NCBI GenBank assembly: GCA_030446745.1
Contig: JAUJMS010000015.1
Span: forward strand, 1 to 62,864
Reading direction: 5' to 3'
Length of the DNA: 62,864 bases
Origin: Egibacteraceae bacterium
GTDB taxonomy: Bacteria > Actinomycetota > Nitriliruptoria > Euzebyales > Egibacteraceae
Shown: positions 8,736-17,593 of the stretch, one piece after another
How the letters are laid out: every line of letters starts with the position of its first letter
How positions within the stretch are numbered: position 1 is the stretch's first letter
The notes under the pieces: model-generated
What the model saw: only the letters and a program-made list of their open reading frames with translations
The model's database searches: none
What the model was told of the DNA's origin: nothing
Position numbers and translations under genes: made by a program

Positions 8736-9895
8736 TCGCAGTGGTCAGCGGGCTCATCGCCACCTGCGGCGTCGGCGGGGTGTTCTGGGACTACGTCCAG
8801 TACGCGCTCGGGCTGGAGCGCCTCGGATTCGAGGTGTACTACCTGGAGGACGCGAACCAGCCGTGCTACGACGTCGCGCGTGGCGACTACGACTACGACG
8901 CGCGGTGGGAGCCGTTCGTGCAGCGCCTGCGCGACGTCTTGTCGGCGGTGAGCCCGACCCTCGGGTCGCGCTGGCACTTCCGGGGCGACGACGGCCGCAC
9001 CTTCGGCGTCGACGACGTCGAGGAGCTGCTCGCGGCCGCCGACTGCTTCCTCAACGTGTCGGGGTCGGCGGTGCTGCGCAGTGAGTACCTGCCCTGCCGC
9101 CGCAAGGTGTACCTGGACACGGATCCGGGCTGGAACCACTGGATGCGCTGGCCGCTGGAGGCCTCGGAGCCGCAGCCGGGTGACCACGGATGGCGCAGAC
9201 ACGACGCGTTCGCCACGTACGCCGAGCGGATCGGGGCGGCCGACTGCCCGCTGCCCGACCACGGTCTTCGATGGGTGACGACGCGCCCCCCGGTCGTGGC
9301 GGAATGCTGGTCAGGACTCGCCGATGCACCGGCGGGGTCGCCGTGGACGACCGTGCTGTCGTGGGTCAGCGCACCCAGGCCCATCGTCGACGGGGAGACG
9401 GTCTACGGCACAAAGGAGCGCGAGTTCGCCCGCATCGAGGCCCTGCCCGAGCAGACCGCGGTGCCGTTGGAGATCGCGATCGGCGGGGCGTGCCCGCCCG
9501 TCGAGCGCTTGCGCGCGCGGGGGTGGTCGGTCGTCGACGGTCCGTCGCGCACCGCGACCCCTGATGCGTACCGGTCCTACATCGCGTCGTCACGGGGAGA
9601 GTTCAGCGTGGCGAAGCACGTGTACACCGCCACGCGTAGCGGCTGGTTCAGCTGCCGTTCGACGTGCTATCTCGCCGCGGGGCGGCCCGTGGTCGTCCAG
9701 GACACCGGCTTCTCCGAGTACCTGCCCACCGGCGAAGGGGTGTTCGCCTTCCGCGACGCGCGCGAAGCGGCGCAGGCGCTGGCCACGGTCGAGGCCGACC
9801 ATGCCCGGCACGCCGCCGCCGCACGAGACGTTGCCGCGGACCACTTCGGCGCCGAGCGTGTGCTCGGTGACCTCCTCGACCGCCTGGAGGTCTGA
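8732..9895 (+). CDS. GT-B-like glycosyltransferase, short paralogue
   Basis: 387 aa; the GTG at 8732 overlaps the exporter's stop (GTGA). The N-terminus VVSGLIATCGVGGVFWDY is a glycine-rich first strand and loop. The C-terminal half holds FSVAKHVYTATRSGWFS and YLAAGRPVVVQDTGFSEYLP, a pattern typical of glycosyltransferase family 1/CgeB-like proteins, where the second Rossmann domain binds the nucleotide sugar. It is homologous to the product of the gene at 11026: both share an N-terminal YALGL motif, FSVAKH, and GRPVVVQDTGF. It has no signal peptide or membrane segment and presumably acts on the cytoplasmic face before export. Donor and acceptor are unknown. Confidence 0.65.
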   Translation: MIAVVSGLIATCGVGGVFWDYVQYALGLERLGFEVYYLEDANQPCYDVARGDYDYDARWEPFVQRLRDVLSAVSPTLGSRWHFRGDDGRTFGVDDVEELLAAADCFLNVSGSAVLRSEYLPCRRKVYLDTDPGWNHWMRWPLEASEPQPGDHGWRRHDAFATYAERIGAADCPLPDHGLRWVTTRPPVVAECWSGLADAPAGSPWTTVLSWVSAPRPIVDGETVYGTKEREFARIEALPEQTAVPLEIAIGGACPPVERLRARGWSVVDGPSRTATPDAYRSYIASSRGEFSVAKHVYTATRSGWFSCRSTCYLAAGRPVVVQDTGFSEYLPTGEGVFAFRDAREAAQALATVEADHARHAAAARDVAADHFGAERVLGDLLDRLEV

Positions 9896-9899
9896 ACGC

Positions 9900-10475
9900 G
9901 TGGACATCGCATCGCTCACCGGCAACTGGGACCTGTCGACGCTTCCCGACAACGTGAGCCTGGGTCGCGACGTGTGGATCGAAGACCGCCAGACGTTCCT
10001 GCGGTTCCGGTCCCAGCAGGACCCGGGGCTGATCCTCGGTGACGGCGTGCGGGTGTACACGTGGAGTCGCTTCTCGATCGAGCCGCCGGGCACGCTCGAG
10101 GTCGGCGATCACAGCGTGCTCGTCGGCGCGATGATCATGGGGGCCGGCACGATCCGCATCGGGCGGCGCGTCGTCGTGGCGTACGGCGTCACGATCGCCG
10201 ACTCGGACTTCCACCCCCATGACCCCGAGCTGCGGCGCCTCGATGCGGTCGCGCACTCGCCACAGGGCGACCTCGACGCGCGCCAGCCGTTCGAGACGGC
10301 GCCGGTCGTCATCGAGGACGACGCGCGCATTGGGGTCGGCGCCATCGTGCTGAAGGGCGTGACCATCGGCGCCGGCGCGCGGATCGCCCCTGGGGCGGTC
10401 GTCACACGATCGGTGCCGCCCGGGTCGACGGCGGCAGGCAACCCGGCGCGCATCCTCGACGCCTCGGACGCATGA
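9900..10475 (+). CDS. Hexapeptide-repeat (left-handed beta-helix) acyltransferase 1
   Basis: 191 aa from a GTG at 9900, 4 nt after the previous stop and with CTGGAGG upstream. From about residue 60 onward the protein is built of hexapeptide turns (IRIGRRVVVAYGVTIAD, APVVIEDDARIGVGAIVLKG, then VTIGAGARIAPGAVV), ending with the usual GNPARIL. These are signs of a trimeric left-handed beta-helix acyltransferase of the maltose/chloramphenicol acetyltransferase type. DSDFHPHD near residue 100 supplies the expected catalytic histidine region. It probably O- or N-acylates the glycan made by the operon. It overlaps the next gene in ATGA. Confidence 0.8.
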   Translation: MDIASLTGNWDLSTLPDNVSLGRDVWIEDRQTFLRFRSQQDPGLILGDGVRVYTWSRFSIEPPGTLEVGDHSVLVGAMIMGAGTIRIGRRVVVAYGVTIADSDFHPHDPELRRLDAVAHSPQGDLDARQPFETAPVVIEDDARIGVGAIVLKGVTIGAGARIAPGAVVTRSVPPGSTAAGNPARILDASDA

Positions 10476-11062
10476 CGGCGCCCGCTGCGCGGCACCTGCC
10501 CGACGACTGGTGGCCCGAGCCGCTGCCCGCGAACGTCGAGATCGGGGACCGCAGCCACCTGTACTCGACCTACGCGTTCCTGCACTACCGCTCGGTGCGT
10601 CCGGTCGGCGTGCGGATCGGGCACGACACCGGCGTGTACGACGGAACCGTCTTCGAGCTCGGCCCCGACGGTGAGGTGACCATCGGCCACTGGGGGACCG
10701 TGGTCGCGCCGGTGTTCGCGACGAACGGCACGGTCGAGATCGGGGACCACGCCTTCATCTCGCACGACGTGTTCTTCCTCGACGACGAGGCGGCGGTTCC
10801 GCCGCCCGACCGCTCGTGGCGCACGCCGTCGGGGGCGATCACGGTCGGCGACGCCTGCTGGATCGGTACGCGCGCGATCCTGCTTCCGGGCGCTCACCTC
10901 GGTGAGGGCGCGATCGTGGGGGCGAGCAGCGTCGTCGACTTCGCCGTACCGGACTTCGCGGTGGTCGCTGGCAATCCCGCTCGCATCATCGGCTCGGCGC
11001 CACCGTCGCGGAAAGTTGGACGGACGTGGACGCCATCGAGCGACTCCGGATCGTCGTGCTGA
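10472..11062 (+). CDS. Hexapeptide-repeat acyltransferase 2
   Basis: 196 aa; the ATG at 10472 overlaps the previous stop. Hexapeptide turns (VEIGDRSHLY, EVTIGHWGTVV, GTVEIGDHAFI, then GAITVGDACWIGTRAILLPGA) and a terminal GNPARIIG define a left-handed beta-helix acyltransferase. Its sequence is clearly different from the preceding acyltransferase, so the two probably modify different positions or use different acyl donors rather than being a recent duplication. The last 37 nt overlap the start of the next gene, and the tail after GNPARIIG is low-complexity and set by that overlap. Confidence 0.8.
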   Translation: MTAPAARHLPDDWWPEPLPANVEIGDRSHLYSTYAFLHYRSVRPVGVRIGHDTGVYDGTVFELGPDGEVTIGHWGTVVAPVFATNGTVEIGDHAFISHDVFFLDDEAAVPPPDRSWRTPSGAITVGDACWIGTRAILLPGAHLGEGAIVGASSVVDFAVPDFAVVAGNPARIIGSAPPSRKVGRTWTPSSDSGSSC

Positions 11063-12465
11063 CCTACGTGGTCGGGTTTCCCCTCGGCGGCATGACGTGG
11101 CACTCGCTGCAGTACGCCCTCGGTCTGGCGGATCTGGGCCATGACGTCTGGGCGCTGGAGGACGCCAACGACTGGGACAACTGCTACGACCCCACGACGG
11201 GTGAGGTGAGCACCGACCCTGCCTACGGGCTGCGCTACGCCACCGACGTGTACGACCGGGTCGGGTTGGGGGACCGCTGGGCGTACTACCGCACCGACGC
11301 GGACACGTGGCTGGGCCCGGCCGCCGACCGTGTGCTCGACATCTGCGCCAATGCGGACGTGGTGCTGAACATCGCGAGCATGCACCCGATGCGTCCGTGG
11401 CTGCTGCAGATCCCGCATCGCGTGCAGATCGACACCGATCCCGCGTTCACGCAGATCCGCAACCTCACGCAACCCGGGTTCGGTGCACTGGCGGCGCAGC
11501 ACACTGCCCACTTCTCGTTCGGCGAACGGATCGCGCTGGGCGACGCCGCCGTGCCCGACGACGGGATCGCGTGGCTGCCGACCCGCCAGCCGGTGCACCT
11601 CCCGGCGTGGTCCGTCACGCCTGGCGACGCGCACGCGCGGTTCACCACCGTGATGCAGTGGGACAGCTACGCCACCCGGGAGTGGGGCGGCGTCACCTAT
11701 GGCATGAAGTCGGCGTCGTTCACGCCCTACCTCGACCTCCCGAAGCAGGTTGAGGCTCCCCTGGAGCTCGCGCTGGGGCGCTACGAACGCAGCGCCGCCG
11801 ACCGGTTGGCGGCGGCCGGCTGGGTCCTCAGCGATGCGCAGCTGGCGACGTGGGACCCCTGGGTCTACCAGGACTACATCCGCGGGTCGGCGGCCGAGTT
11901 CAGCGTCGCCAAACAGGGCTACGCCGCCGAGTGGGGCGGCCTGACCTATGGCATGAAGTCGGCGTCGTTCACGCCCTACCTCGACCTCCCGGATCACGTG
12001 GACGCTTCCCTGGAGCTCGCGCTGGGGCGCTACGACGGCGGCACCGCCGACCGGTTGGCTGCGGCCGGCTGGATCCTCAGCGACGCGCAGGCGGCGACAT
12101 GGGACCCGTGGGTCTACCAGGACTACATCCGCGGGTCGGCGGCCGAGTTCAGCGTCGCGAAGCACGGCTACGTCACGAGCCGGTGCGGCTGGTTCAGCGA
12201 GCGCAGTGCCGGCTACCTCGCCAGCGGCCGTCCGGTGGTCGTCCAAGACACGGGCTTCGAGGGCATCCTTCCGACGGGCGCCGGGCTGCTGGCCTTCGAC
12301 TCACCCGACGAAGCCGCCGCCGCGATCGACGAGGTACGCGCTCGGTACGCCGACCACAGCCGCGCCGCCCGCGACCTCGCCGAGGAGTGTTTCGACGCGC
12401 GCCGCGTGCTACCGCACCTCATCGCGAGGATCACCGGCGCCAGCCGCCGCGACGGGCAGACGTAG
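11026..12465 (+). CDS. GT-B-like glycosyltransferase, long paralogue with an internal tandem duplication
   Basis: 479 aa from a GTG at 11026, inside the end of the previous gene. It is homologous to the 387-aa protein encoded at 8732 but about 90 residues longer. The difference is an 83-residue tandem duplication: residues 219-301 and 302-384 both run from EWGG, through TYGMKSASFTPYLDLP and LELALGRY, to WDPWVYQDYIRGSAAEFSV. Only one copy has a counterpart in the paralogue. After the second copy the protein resumes with GWFSERSAGYLASGRPVVV and closes like the paralogue. It probably transfers a sugar in the same pathway. Whether the duplicated form still folds is open. Last gene of the overlapping operon. 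Confidence 0.7.
   Translation: MDAIERLRIVVLTYVVGFPLGGMTWHSLQYALGLADLGHDVWALEDANDWDNCYDPTTGEVSTDPAYGLRYATDVYDRVGLGDRWAYYRTDADTWLGPAADRVLDICANADVVLNIASMHPMRPWLLQIPHRVQIDTDPAFTQIRNLTQPGFGALAAQHTAHFSFGERIALGDAAVPDDGIAWLPTRQPVHLPAWSVTPGDAHARFTTVMQWDSYATREWGGVTYGMKSASFTPYLDLPKQVEAPLELALGRYERSAADRLAAAGWVLSDAQLATWDPWVYQDYIRGSAAEFSVAKQGYAAEWGGLTYGMKSASFTPYLDLPDHVDASLELALGRYDGGTADRLAAAGWILSDAQAATWDPWVYQDYIRGSAAEFSVAKHGYVTSRCGWFSERSAGYLASGRPVVVQDTGFEGILPTGAGLLAFDSPDEAAAAIDEVRARYADHSRAARDLAEECFDARRVLPHLIARITGASRRDGQT
11680..12177 (+). repeat. Intragenic tandem duplication, 2 x 249 bp
   Basis: Copy 1 is 11680-11928 and copy 2 is 11929-12177. The unit is exactly 83 codons, so the frame is kept. Most codons are identical, including the stretches coding TYGMKSASFTPYLDLP and YQDYIRGSAAEFSV, with scattered substitutions (KQV/DHV, ERSAA/DGGTA), which indicates an old rather than very recent event. 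Confidence 0.9.
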
Positions 12466-12571
12466 CCGTGGAGATCGTTGCGTCGTGTCAGCCACGTACG
12501 TCCCTACCGGGTTTCGGCAGACCTCGGGAGGGAAGCCCATCCAGTACTCAACTCACCACGCGGAGATTGCT

Positions 12572-13168
12572 ATGAGCACGCACGGAGAAGCCGATCGTCC
12601 TGGCCGCGAAGACCGCCGTGGTGAGGTGGTCCGCACCGTCGGGCCCGACCGCGCCCGCGGCGGTCTCTCGCTGTGGTCGGTCCTCACGGGGGTCCTCGTC
12701 GCGTTCGGCGACTTCGTCCTGCTGACGGTCATCATCGGCGCGATCCTGGCCGCTACCGGCATCGCAGAGGGTGGCATCCAGCCGAGCGAGGTCACCACGG
12801 CTGGGATCGGGGCGGGCATCGGCCTGGTCCTGGCGCAGTTCCTGGCCTACCTGTGGGGCGGCTACACGGCCGGCCGAATGGCGCGCGGGTCCGGCGTGCT
12901 CAACGGCGTTCTCGTCCCGATCCTCGCGCTGGTCCTCGTCGCGATCCTCGGACTGATCGCCGCCGCGGTGACCGGCACGACGCCGAATGCCGCCGCCACC
13001 CAGGCGCAGCAGGTTCCGCTGCCGCTCAGCAGCTTGAGCGACATCGGGACCGGCGTCGGCATCGGCCTGCTCGTGGCGATGCTCCTCGGCGGGGCGCTCG
13101 GCGGAATCATGGGCGCGCGCTGGCACACCAAGCTCGAGGACCGCGAGGCGGCGTACCGGGCGGCCTGA
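12572..13168 (+). CDS. Small four-helix membrane protein
   Basis: 198 aa from an ATG at 12572 with CGGAG upstream. After a charged N-terminus of about 32 residues come hydrophobic segments at about 34-60, 75-95, 106-130 and 155-180, the last being glycine-rich (GVGIGLLVAMLLGGALGGIMGARW). It resembles actinobacterial TIGR04086/YrzE-like membrane proteins of unknown function. The start about 105 bp after the glycan operon makes co-transcription possible but not shown. The ORF extends upstream within the previous gene, but that part is a shadow. Confidence 0.65.
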   Translation: MSTHGEADRPGREDRRGEVVRTVGPDRARGGLSLWSVLTGVLVAFGDFVLLTVIIGAILAATGIAEGGIQPSEVTTAGIGAGIGLVLAQFLAYLWGGYTAGRMARGSGVLNGVLVPILALVLVAILGLIAAAVTGTTPNAAATQAQQVPLPLSSLSDIGTGVGIGLLVAMLLGGALGGIMGARWHTKLEDREAAYRAA

Positions 13169-13212
13169 CACGTTGCTGACCGCGTAGGGCGGCTCTGCGG
13201 TCCGGGCAGCCG

Positions 13213-14115
13213 TTGAGCAGCGCCGCCGCGCACGAGCGCTACCCAAAGCGGCATGTCGAGGTGCACGGCCGGCGGATGGCCTACGTCGACGCCGGCGAGG
13301 GCGACCCGATCGTCCTGCTCCACGGCAACCCGACCTCGTCGAGGCTGTGGCGCAACGTCATTCCGCATCTCGAGTCGCTGGGCCGTTGCGTCGCGCCGGA
13401 CCTCATCGGCATGGGGGACTCGGACAAGCTGGCGACCTCAGGGCCCTCGGCGTATCGGTTCGTCGAGCACCGGCGCTTTCTCGACGGCTTTCTCGCGGCG
13501 GTCGGCGCGGACTCCCACGTCGTCTTCGTGCTGCACGACTGGGGTTCCGCGCTCGGGTTCGACTGGGCCCGGCGGCATCCGTCGGACGTGCGCGGCATCG
13601 CCTACATGGAGGCGATCGTCCGCCCGCTCACGTGGGACGAGTTCCCGGCGGCGGCGCGGCGCATCTTTCAGGCGATGCGCTCGGACGACGGCGAACGGCT
13701 GGTGTTGCAGGACAACGTCTTCGTCGAGCGCATCCTGCCGGCATCCATTCTTCGGGAACTGAGCGACGACGAGATGGCGGCCTACCGGCGTCCGTTCGCG
13801 CAACCCGGCGAGGGTCGTCGCCCCACGCTGACCTGGCCGCGCGAGATCCCTCTCGACGGCGAGCCCGCCGACGTTCACGCCATCGTCGACGGGTACGCGC
13901 AGTGGCTCGCGACGAGCGACGTGCCGAAGCTGTTCGCCAACGCCGAGCCGGGATCGATCCTGACCGGGGCGCAACGGGAGTTCTGCCGCGGCTGGCCGAA
14001 TCAGCGCGAGGTCACCGTCTCGGGCATCCACTTCGTGCAAGAGGACTCGCCCGACGAGATCGGGGCAGCGGTCGGGGCGTGGCTGCGCACCCTGGGGACC
14101 TCCGGGGCCTCGTAG
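13213..14115 (+). CDS. Haloalkane dehalogenase (subfamily HLD-II type)
   Basis: 300 aa alpha/beta-hydrolase from a TTG at 13213. HGNPTSS at 37-43 supplies the oxyanion and halide-binding N39. HDWGS at 108-112 has nucleophile D109 and the second halide-binding residue W110. AYMEAI near 131-135 places acid E133 after strand 6, and H273 in HFVQED is the base. The Asp-His-Glu triad with Asn/Trp halide ligands is the HLD-II (DhaA/LinB) pattern. Such enzymes hydrolyse carbon-halogen bonds of haloalkanes to alcohol plus halide. Length and motif spacing are normal, so it should be active. A related hydrolase specificity cannot be excluded. No partner gene for haloalkane degradation is adjacent. Confidence 0.85.
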   Translation: MSSAAAHERYPKRHVEVHGRRMAYVDAGEGDPIVLLHGNPTSSRLWRNVIPHLESLGRCVAPDLIGMGDSDKLATSGPSAYRFVEHRRFLDGFLAAVGADSHVVFVLHDWGSALGFDWARRHPSDVRGIAYMEAIVRPLTWDEFPAAARRIFQAMRSDDGERLVLQDNVFVERILPASILRELSDDEMAAYRRPFAQPGEGRRPTLTWPREIPLDGEPADVHAIVDGYAQWLATSDVPKLFANAEPGSILTGAQREFCRGWPNQREVTVSGIHFVQEDSPDEIGAAVGAWLRTLGTSGAS

Positions 14116-14264
14116 ACGGGGCGGTCGCCGCCGAGCAGGGGGCGTCGGAGACGGGGCGCTGGCCGTACGTCGGCGGCGACGCTTGCGCAGGCGCCTACGC
14201 CGATCTTGGCCTTGACTTGGCCCAAAAAAGTTGCCGGAAAGCCTGTGGAGCGCGGGCTTTGTGT

Positions 14265-14283
14265 CCCACCGGTGGGGTACTAT
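14265..14283 (+). promoter_or_regulatory. -10 element with adjoining 12-bp palindrome
   Basis: CCCACCGGTGGG (14265-14276) is a perfect palindrome ending 1 nt before TACTAT (14278-14283). Six nt separate TACTAT from the ATG at 14290, so the message is probably leaderless and the palindrome could be an operator in the promoter spacer. Confidence 0.45.
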
Positions 14284-14289
14284 ACGAAC

Positions 14290-15915
14290 ATGAGTTCGAG
14301 TACGACGGCTGATCGGGGCGGCGGCCGCACGGCCGACGACGCGGTCGACGCCGTCCTCCACGCGTTGGCGGCGCTGGACGACGCCGGTGTTGCGACCGTG
14401 GTCGGCGACGGGCTGGCGCGGCTGGACGACGCCGGCGTGGTCGGCCGCGCGCTGGTCGGGCGGGACGACGCGGGTCGGCTCGGCGTGGCCACGCGCTGCT
14501 CGCCGAGGCCGGTGACCCCGCGAAGCTGACCGTGGCTGGCAAGGCGTTGGGCCGGCTGGCGGCGACCCCGTTGGGCGGTGACGTGGATGACGCGGCGTTG
14601 GCGGTGTCGGTCGAGCGGTTGCAGCGGCTGGAGGCCACGGTCGCCGGGGAGAAGCTGCGCCGGGTCGCGGAGATGACCGCGCGTGGGTCCAGCCGCGCCA
14701 CCGGCGACCGGTGCCCCGCGGATCTGCTGTGCCGTCTCGGGTTGACCCGCGGCGAAGCCGGCATCCCAGGTGGCGGCGGCCGGCGCGTTGCGGCAGCTGC
14801 CGTCCACCCGCGCCGCGCTGGAACGCGGCGACATCGAACTGGGGCACGCCACGGCCGCCGCGCGCACGCTGGGCCAGCTGGCCGACGCGGGCGGGCCGGT
14901 GGCCGGCGAGACGGTGGACCGGCTCGACGCGGCGGATCGTCGCCGACGCCGCCGGTCGCGGTGACGCCGCCGACGGTGCCGGCGACGCCGCGGATGGTGT
15001 TGCCGGCGATGGTGGGGTGGTCACCCGCGGGGGCGGCGGGTGGACCGGCGCGAGTTGGGTCGCCGGCTCGACGGGTTCGCGCACACGGTCAACGACGACG
15101 TGCTCGCCGACCGGGCGCTGCGCGCCAAACAGCTGCGCCGCTTCTCGTTGACCCCCAACGCGGACGGGGGGTGGACCGCCGCCGGCCAGCTGGAACCGGT
15201 CGCCGGCGCCACCCTTGCACGGCCTGCTGGGCCGGCTCGCCCGCCGCACGGGCCCGACGACGACCGTTCGCAGCAGCCGCAGCGGATGGCCGACGCGTTG
15301 GCCACCGTCACCACCCTCGCCGCGGGCAACCCGCGCTGCGCACCGCCGACCCCGCCGGCCACCGGCGACGGCGACGACGGTGGGGCGATGGACCGGGCGG
15401 CGGCGCATCGGGTCGCGCGGGCGATGGCCGCCACCCGCGCGCAGGTGCTGGTCATCACCACCGTCGACGCGCTGCACGGCGTGCCAGGCGCCGCCCCGGC
15501 CGAGGTCGACGGGTACGGGGCGGTGTGCACCGCCACCGCCCGCCAAATCTGCTGCGACGCGCAGGTCACCACCGTCGTGACCGCCGCCGACGGCGACGTG
15601 CTGCGCGTCGGCCGGGCCCGGCGCACCCCGACGACCCGCCAGCGGATCGCGGTGATCGTGCGCGACCGGCGCTGCGTCGGCTGCCACGCCCCGGCAATCC
15701 GCTGCCAGGTCCACCACGTCCACTGGTGGCGCGCCGGCAGGCCACCGACGTGGACAACCTCACCTTGCTGTGCTGGTCGTGCCACGCCGACGTCCACCAC
15801 GGCCGCGCCCACCGTCACCCGACAACCCGACGGGCGCTACACCACCCACCACTGGGCGGCGTCGCGGCCCCCCGCAGCCGCGGCGGCGGCGCCGGCCGGG
15901 CGACATACCCCATGA
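14290..15915 (+). pseudogene. DUF222 - HNH endonuclease (13E12-type) gene with about eight frameshifts
   Basis: Family sequence can be followed only by changing frame repeatedly: the N-terminus from ATG 14290; then ALGRLAATPLGGDVDDAAL (14532 on), with LEATVAGEKLRRVAEMTARG; then LPSTRAALERGDIELGHATA (14800 on); then RRELGRRLDGFAHTV (15046 on); and the HNH part, with RDRRCVGCHAPAIRCQVHHV in one frame and DNLTLLCWSCHADVHHGRAH in another. These are the DUF222 helical domain and the CxxC...HH...CxxCHxxVH zinc/HNH nuclease of 13E12-repeat proteins, which are common in actinobacteria as selfish or mobile nuclease genes. Shifts lie near 14490, 14760, 14935, 15030, 15215, 15250, 15740 and 15810. Each looks like a one- or two-base indel. 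Confidence 0.75.
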
Positions 15916-15923
15916 CCCGACCC

Positions 15924-15945
15924 CTCCGGCCCGTGCGGGCCGGAG
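15924..15945. terminator. Hairpin between convergent genes
   Basis: A 9-bp perfect stem, CTCCGGCCC (15924-15932) with GGGCCGGAG (15937-15945), and a GTGC loop. It lies between the DUF222-HNH end and the convergent pirin end, so it could serve both strands. No U-run follows on either strand. Confidence 0.5.
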
Positions 15946-16002
15946 ACGTCGTGCCGCGCTCACGTGCGCCCGCGCGCGGGTTTGACGCGCCGAGCGGCAG
16001 GA

Positions 16003-16998
16003 TCACGCGGGCAGCGGACTGTCGGCGCTCGTGCGGTGCGGCATGTGCGCCGCCGGGACGACGCCGAGCCGGCCGGCCTGGAAGTCCTCGACGGCTTGGA
16101 TGATCTCGGCGCGGGTGTTCATCACGAACGGGCCGTAGCGAGCGATCGGTTCGCGGATCGGCAACCCGCCGAGCAGGAGGACTTCCCAGCCGGCGGCTGC
16201 GGCGAGCGGCTGCGAGTCGCTCGCACGCATGGTGAGCGCGTCACCTGCGCCGAGCACCGCGAGCTGCCCCTCGTCGAGCGGCCGGGCGTCGGGGCCGACG
16301 CTGCCGCGGCCGGCGAGCACGTAGACCAGTGCGTTGAACTCGCGCGGCCACCGCAGCGCAAGGCGGGCGCCCGGCGCGACGGTCGCGTGCGCGTAGGTGA
16401 TGGGCGTCCACGTGACGCCGGGGCCGGCGTGCCCGTCGAGGTCGCCGGCGATGAGGCGAACGAGCGCACCGCCGTCGTCGCTGGCGAGCAGCGTCACGTT
16501 GCGCGCCCCGATGTTCTGGTAGCGCGGCGGCGTCCACTTCAGGGAGCGCGGGAGGTTGACCCACAGCTGCACGCCGTGGAACAGGCCGCCCTTGGCGACG
16601 AATTCCTGCGGGGGCAGCTCACTGTGCAGGAGGCCGGCGCCGGCGGTCATCCACTGCGTCGCCCCGTCGGTGATCAGCCCGCCGCCACCGGTGGAGTCGG
16701 TGTGCTCGAAGGCGCCGTCGAGGATGTACGTCACCGTTTCGAAGCCGCGGTGGGGGTGCCACGGCGCTCCCTTTGCTTCGCCGGGCGCGTACTCCACCGC
16801 CCCGAGGTGGTCCAGCAGCAGGAACGGGTCGACCAACGCGAGGTCGAAGCCCGGGAAGGGCCGGCGCACGACGAACCCTTCGCCCTCGACGTGACGCGCG
16901 GCGGTCACGACCCGCTGCACCGGACGCCACGCGGTGGTTGGCTCGGTCGGACGCTGCAGGCGCGGCAGCGTCAGCGTGTCGGCAGTGATCGCAGGCAT
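16003..16998 (-). CDS. Pirin family protein (bicupin)
   Basis: 331 aa from an ATG at 16998. HPHRGFE at 81-87 and HSE at 125-127 give the four metal ligands of the N-terminal pirin cupin (H81, H83, H125, E127). The C-terminal cupin spans about 190-300 with GLPIREPIARYGPFVMNT, the usual family ending. Pirins are iron-binding cupins; some are quercetin dioxygenases and others act as redox-sensing co-regulators. All ligands are present, so a metal-bound enzyme or sensor is expected. It is transcribed alone, with a TTGA-type repeat about 40 nt upstream that could be an operator. Confidence 0.9.
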   Translation of the reverse strand: MPAITADTLTLPRLQRPTEPTTAWRPVQRVVTAARHVEGEGFVVRRPFPGFDLALVDPFLLLDHLGAVEYAPGEAKGAPWHPHRGFETVTYILDGAFEHTDSTGGGGLITDGATQWMTAGAGLLHSELPPQEFVAKGGLFHGVQLWVNLPRSLKWTPPRYQNIGARNVTLLASDDGGALVRLIAGDLDGHAGPGVTWTPITYAHATVAPGARLALRWPREFNALVYVLAGRGSVGPDARPLDEGQLAVLGAGDALTMRASDSQPLAAAAGWEVLLLGGLPIREPIARYGPFVMNTRAEIIQAVEDFQAGRLGVVPAAHMPHRTSADSPLPA

Positions 16999-17035
16999 GG
17001 CGGTCTCCGAGGGTCAGCGTGTGGGGACCCTCATC

Positions 17036-17057
17036 TCAACGTTGTTGATCCCTCAAC
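17036..17057. promoter_or_regulatory. Possible operator of the pirin gene
   Basis: TCAAC-GTT-GTTGA (17036-17048) is an interrupted palindrome, followed by a third TCAAC at 17053-17057. It lies 38-59 nt upstream of the pirin ATG and is AT-rich compared with its surroundings. The regulator is unknown; MarR/HxlR-type proteins bind sites of this size. Confidence 0.35.
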
Positions 17058-17116
17058 TATTCCGTCCGCGGCGTGCTCACGCACGGGTCTTACGCGGGGT
17101 TCGCAGACGGCGCCGG

Positions 17117-17593
17117 TCAGCTCGTCGCGACGACGTCGATGACGAAGACCAGCGTCTCGCCGGGCTTGATCGCCGGGGTCGGCGACTGCTCGCCGTAGGC
17201 GAGGTCGGGCGGGATGACGAGCAGGCGCCGGCCACCGACGCGCATGCCGGGGATCCCCTGGGTCCAGCCGGCGATGACCTGGTCGAGGCCGAACTGCACC
17301 GGCTCACCGCCCCACGAGGCGTCGAAGACCTCCTTCGTCGACCACGCCTTGCCGACGTAGTGGGTGGTGACCGTAGCGCCCTCCTCGACGACCGGGCCCT
17401 CTCCCACGATGATGTCCTGGGAGAGCAGCTCGGTCGGTGGCTCGCCGCCGGGCAGCTCGAGTTCCGGCTTTTTGCCCGGTTCGCCGGAGACTGTTACGCC
17501 GGCAACACCGTCGCCAGGGGCGCCGCCGCCACTGCCCCCGCAGGCGGCGAGCAACGTCAAAGTCGTGGCGAGCAACGCGACGCGACGCAGCAC
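17117..17593 (-). CDS. FKBP-type peptidyl-prolyl isomerase lipoprotein
   Basis: 158 aa from a GTG at 17593, about 9 nt after GAAAGG; a longer ORF to 17668 lacks a ribosome site. Residues 1-18 form a lipoprotein signal ending in the lipobox LLAAC (C18). A glycine/proline linker follows, and the FKBP domain lies at about 60-158: [35 protein letters not shown], then [17 protein letters not shown] and LVFVIDVV. These are the usual active-site tyrosine, tryptophan and aspartate positions. It would catalyse prolyl cis-trans isomerisation on the outer face of the membrane. Single-gene transcript. Confidence 0.9.
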   Translation of the reverse strand: MLRRVALLATTLTLLAACGGSGGGAPGDGVAGVTVSGEPGKKPELELPGGEPPTELLSQDIIVGEGPVVEEGATVTTHYVGKAWSTKEVFDASWGGEPVQFGLDQVIAGWTQGIPGMRVGGRRLLVIPPDLAYGEQSPTPAIKPGETLVFVIDVVATS

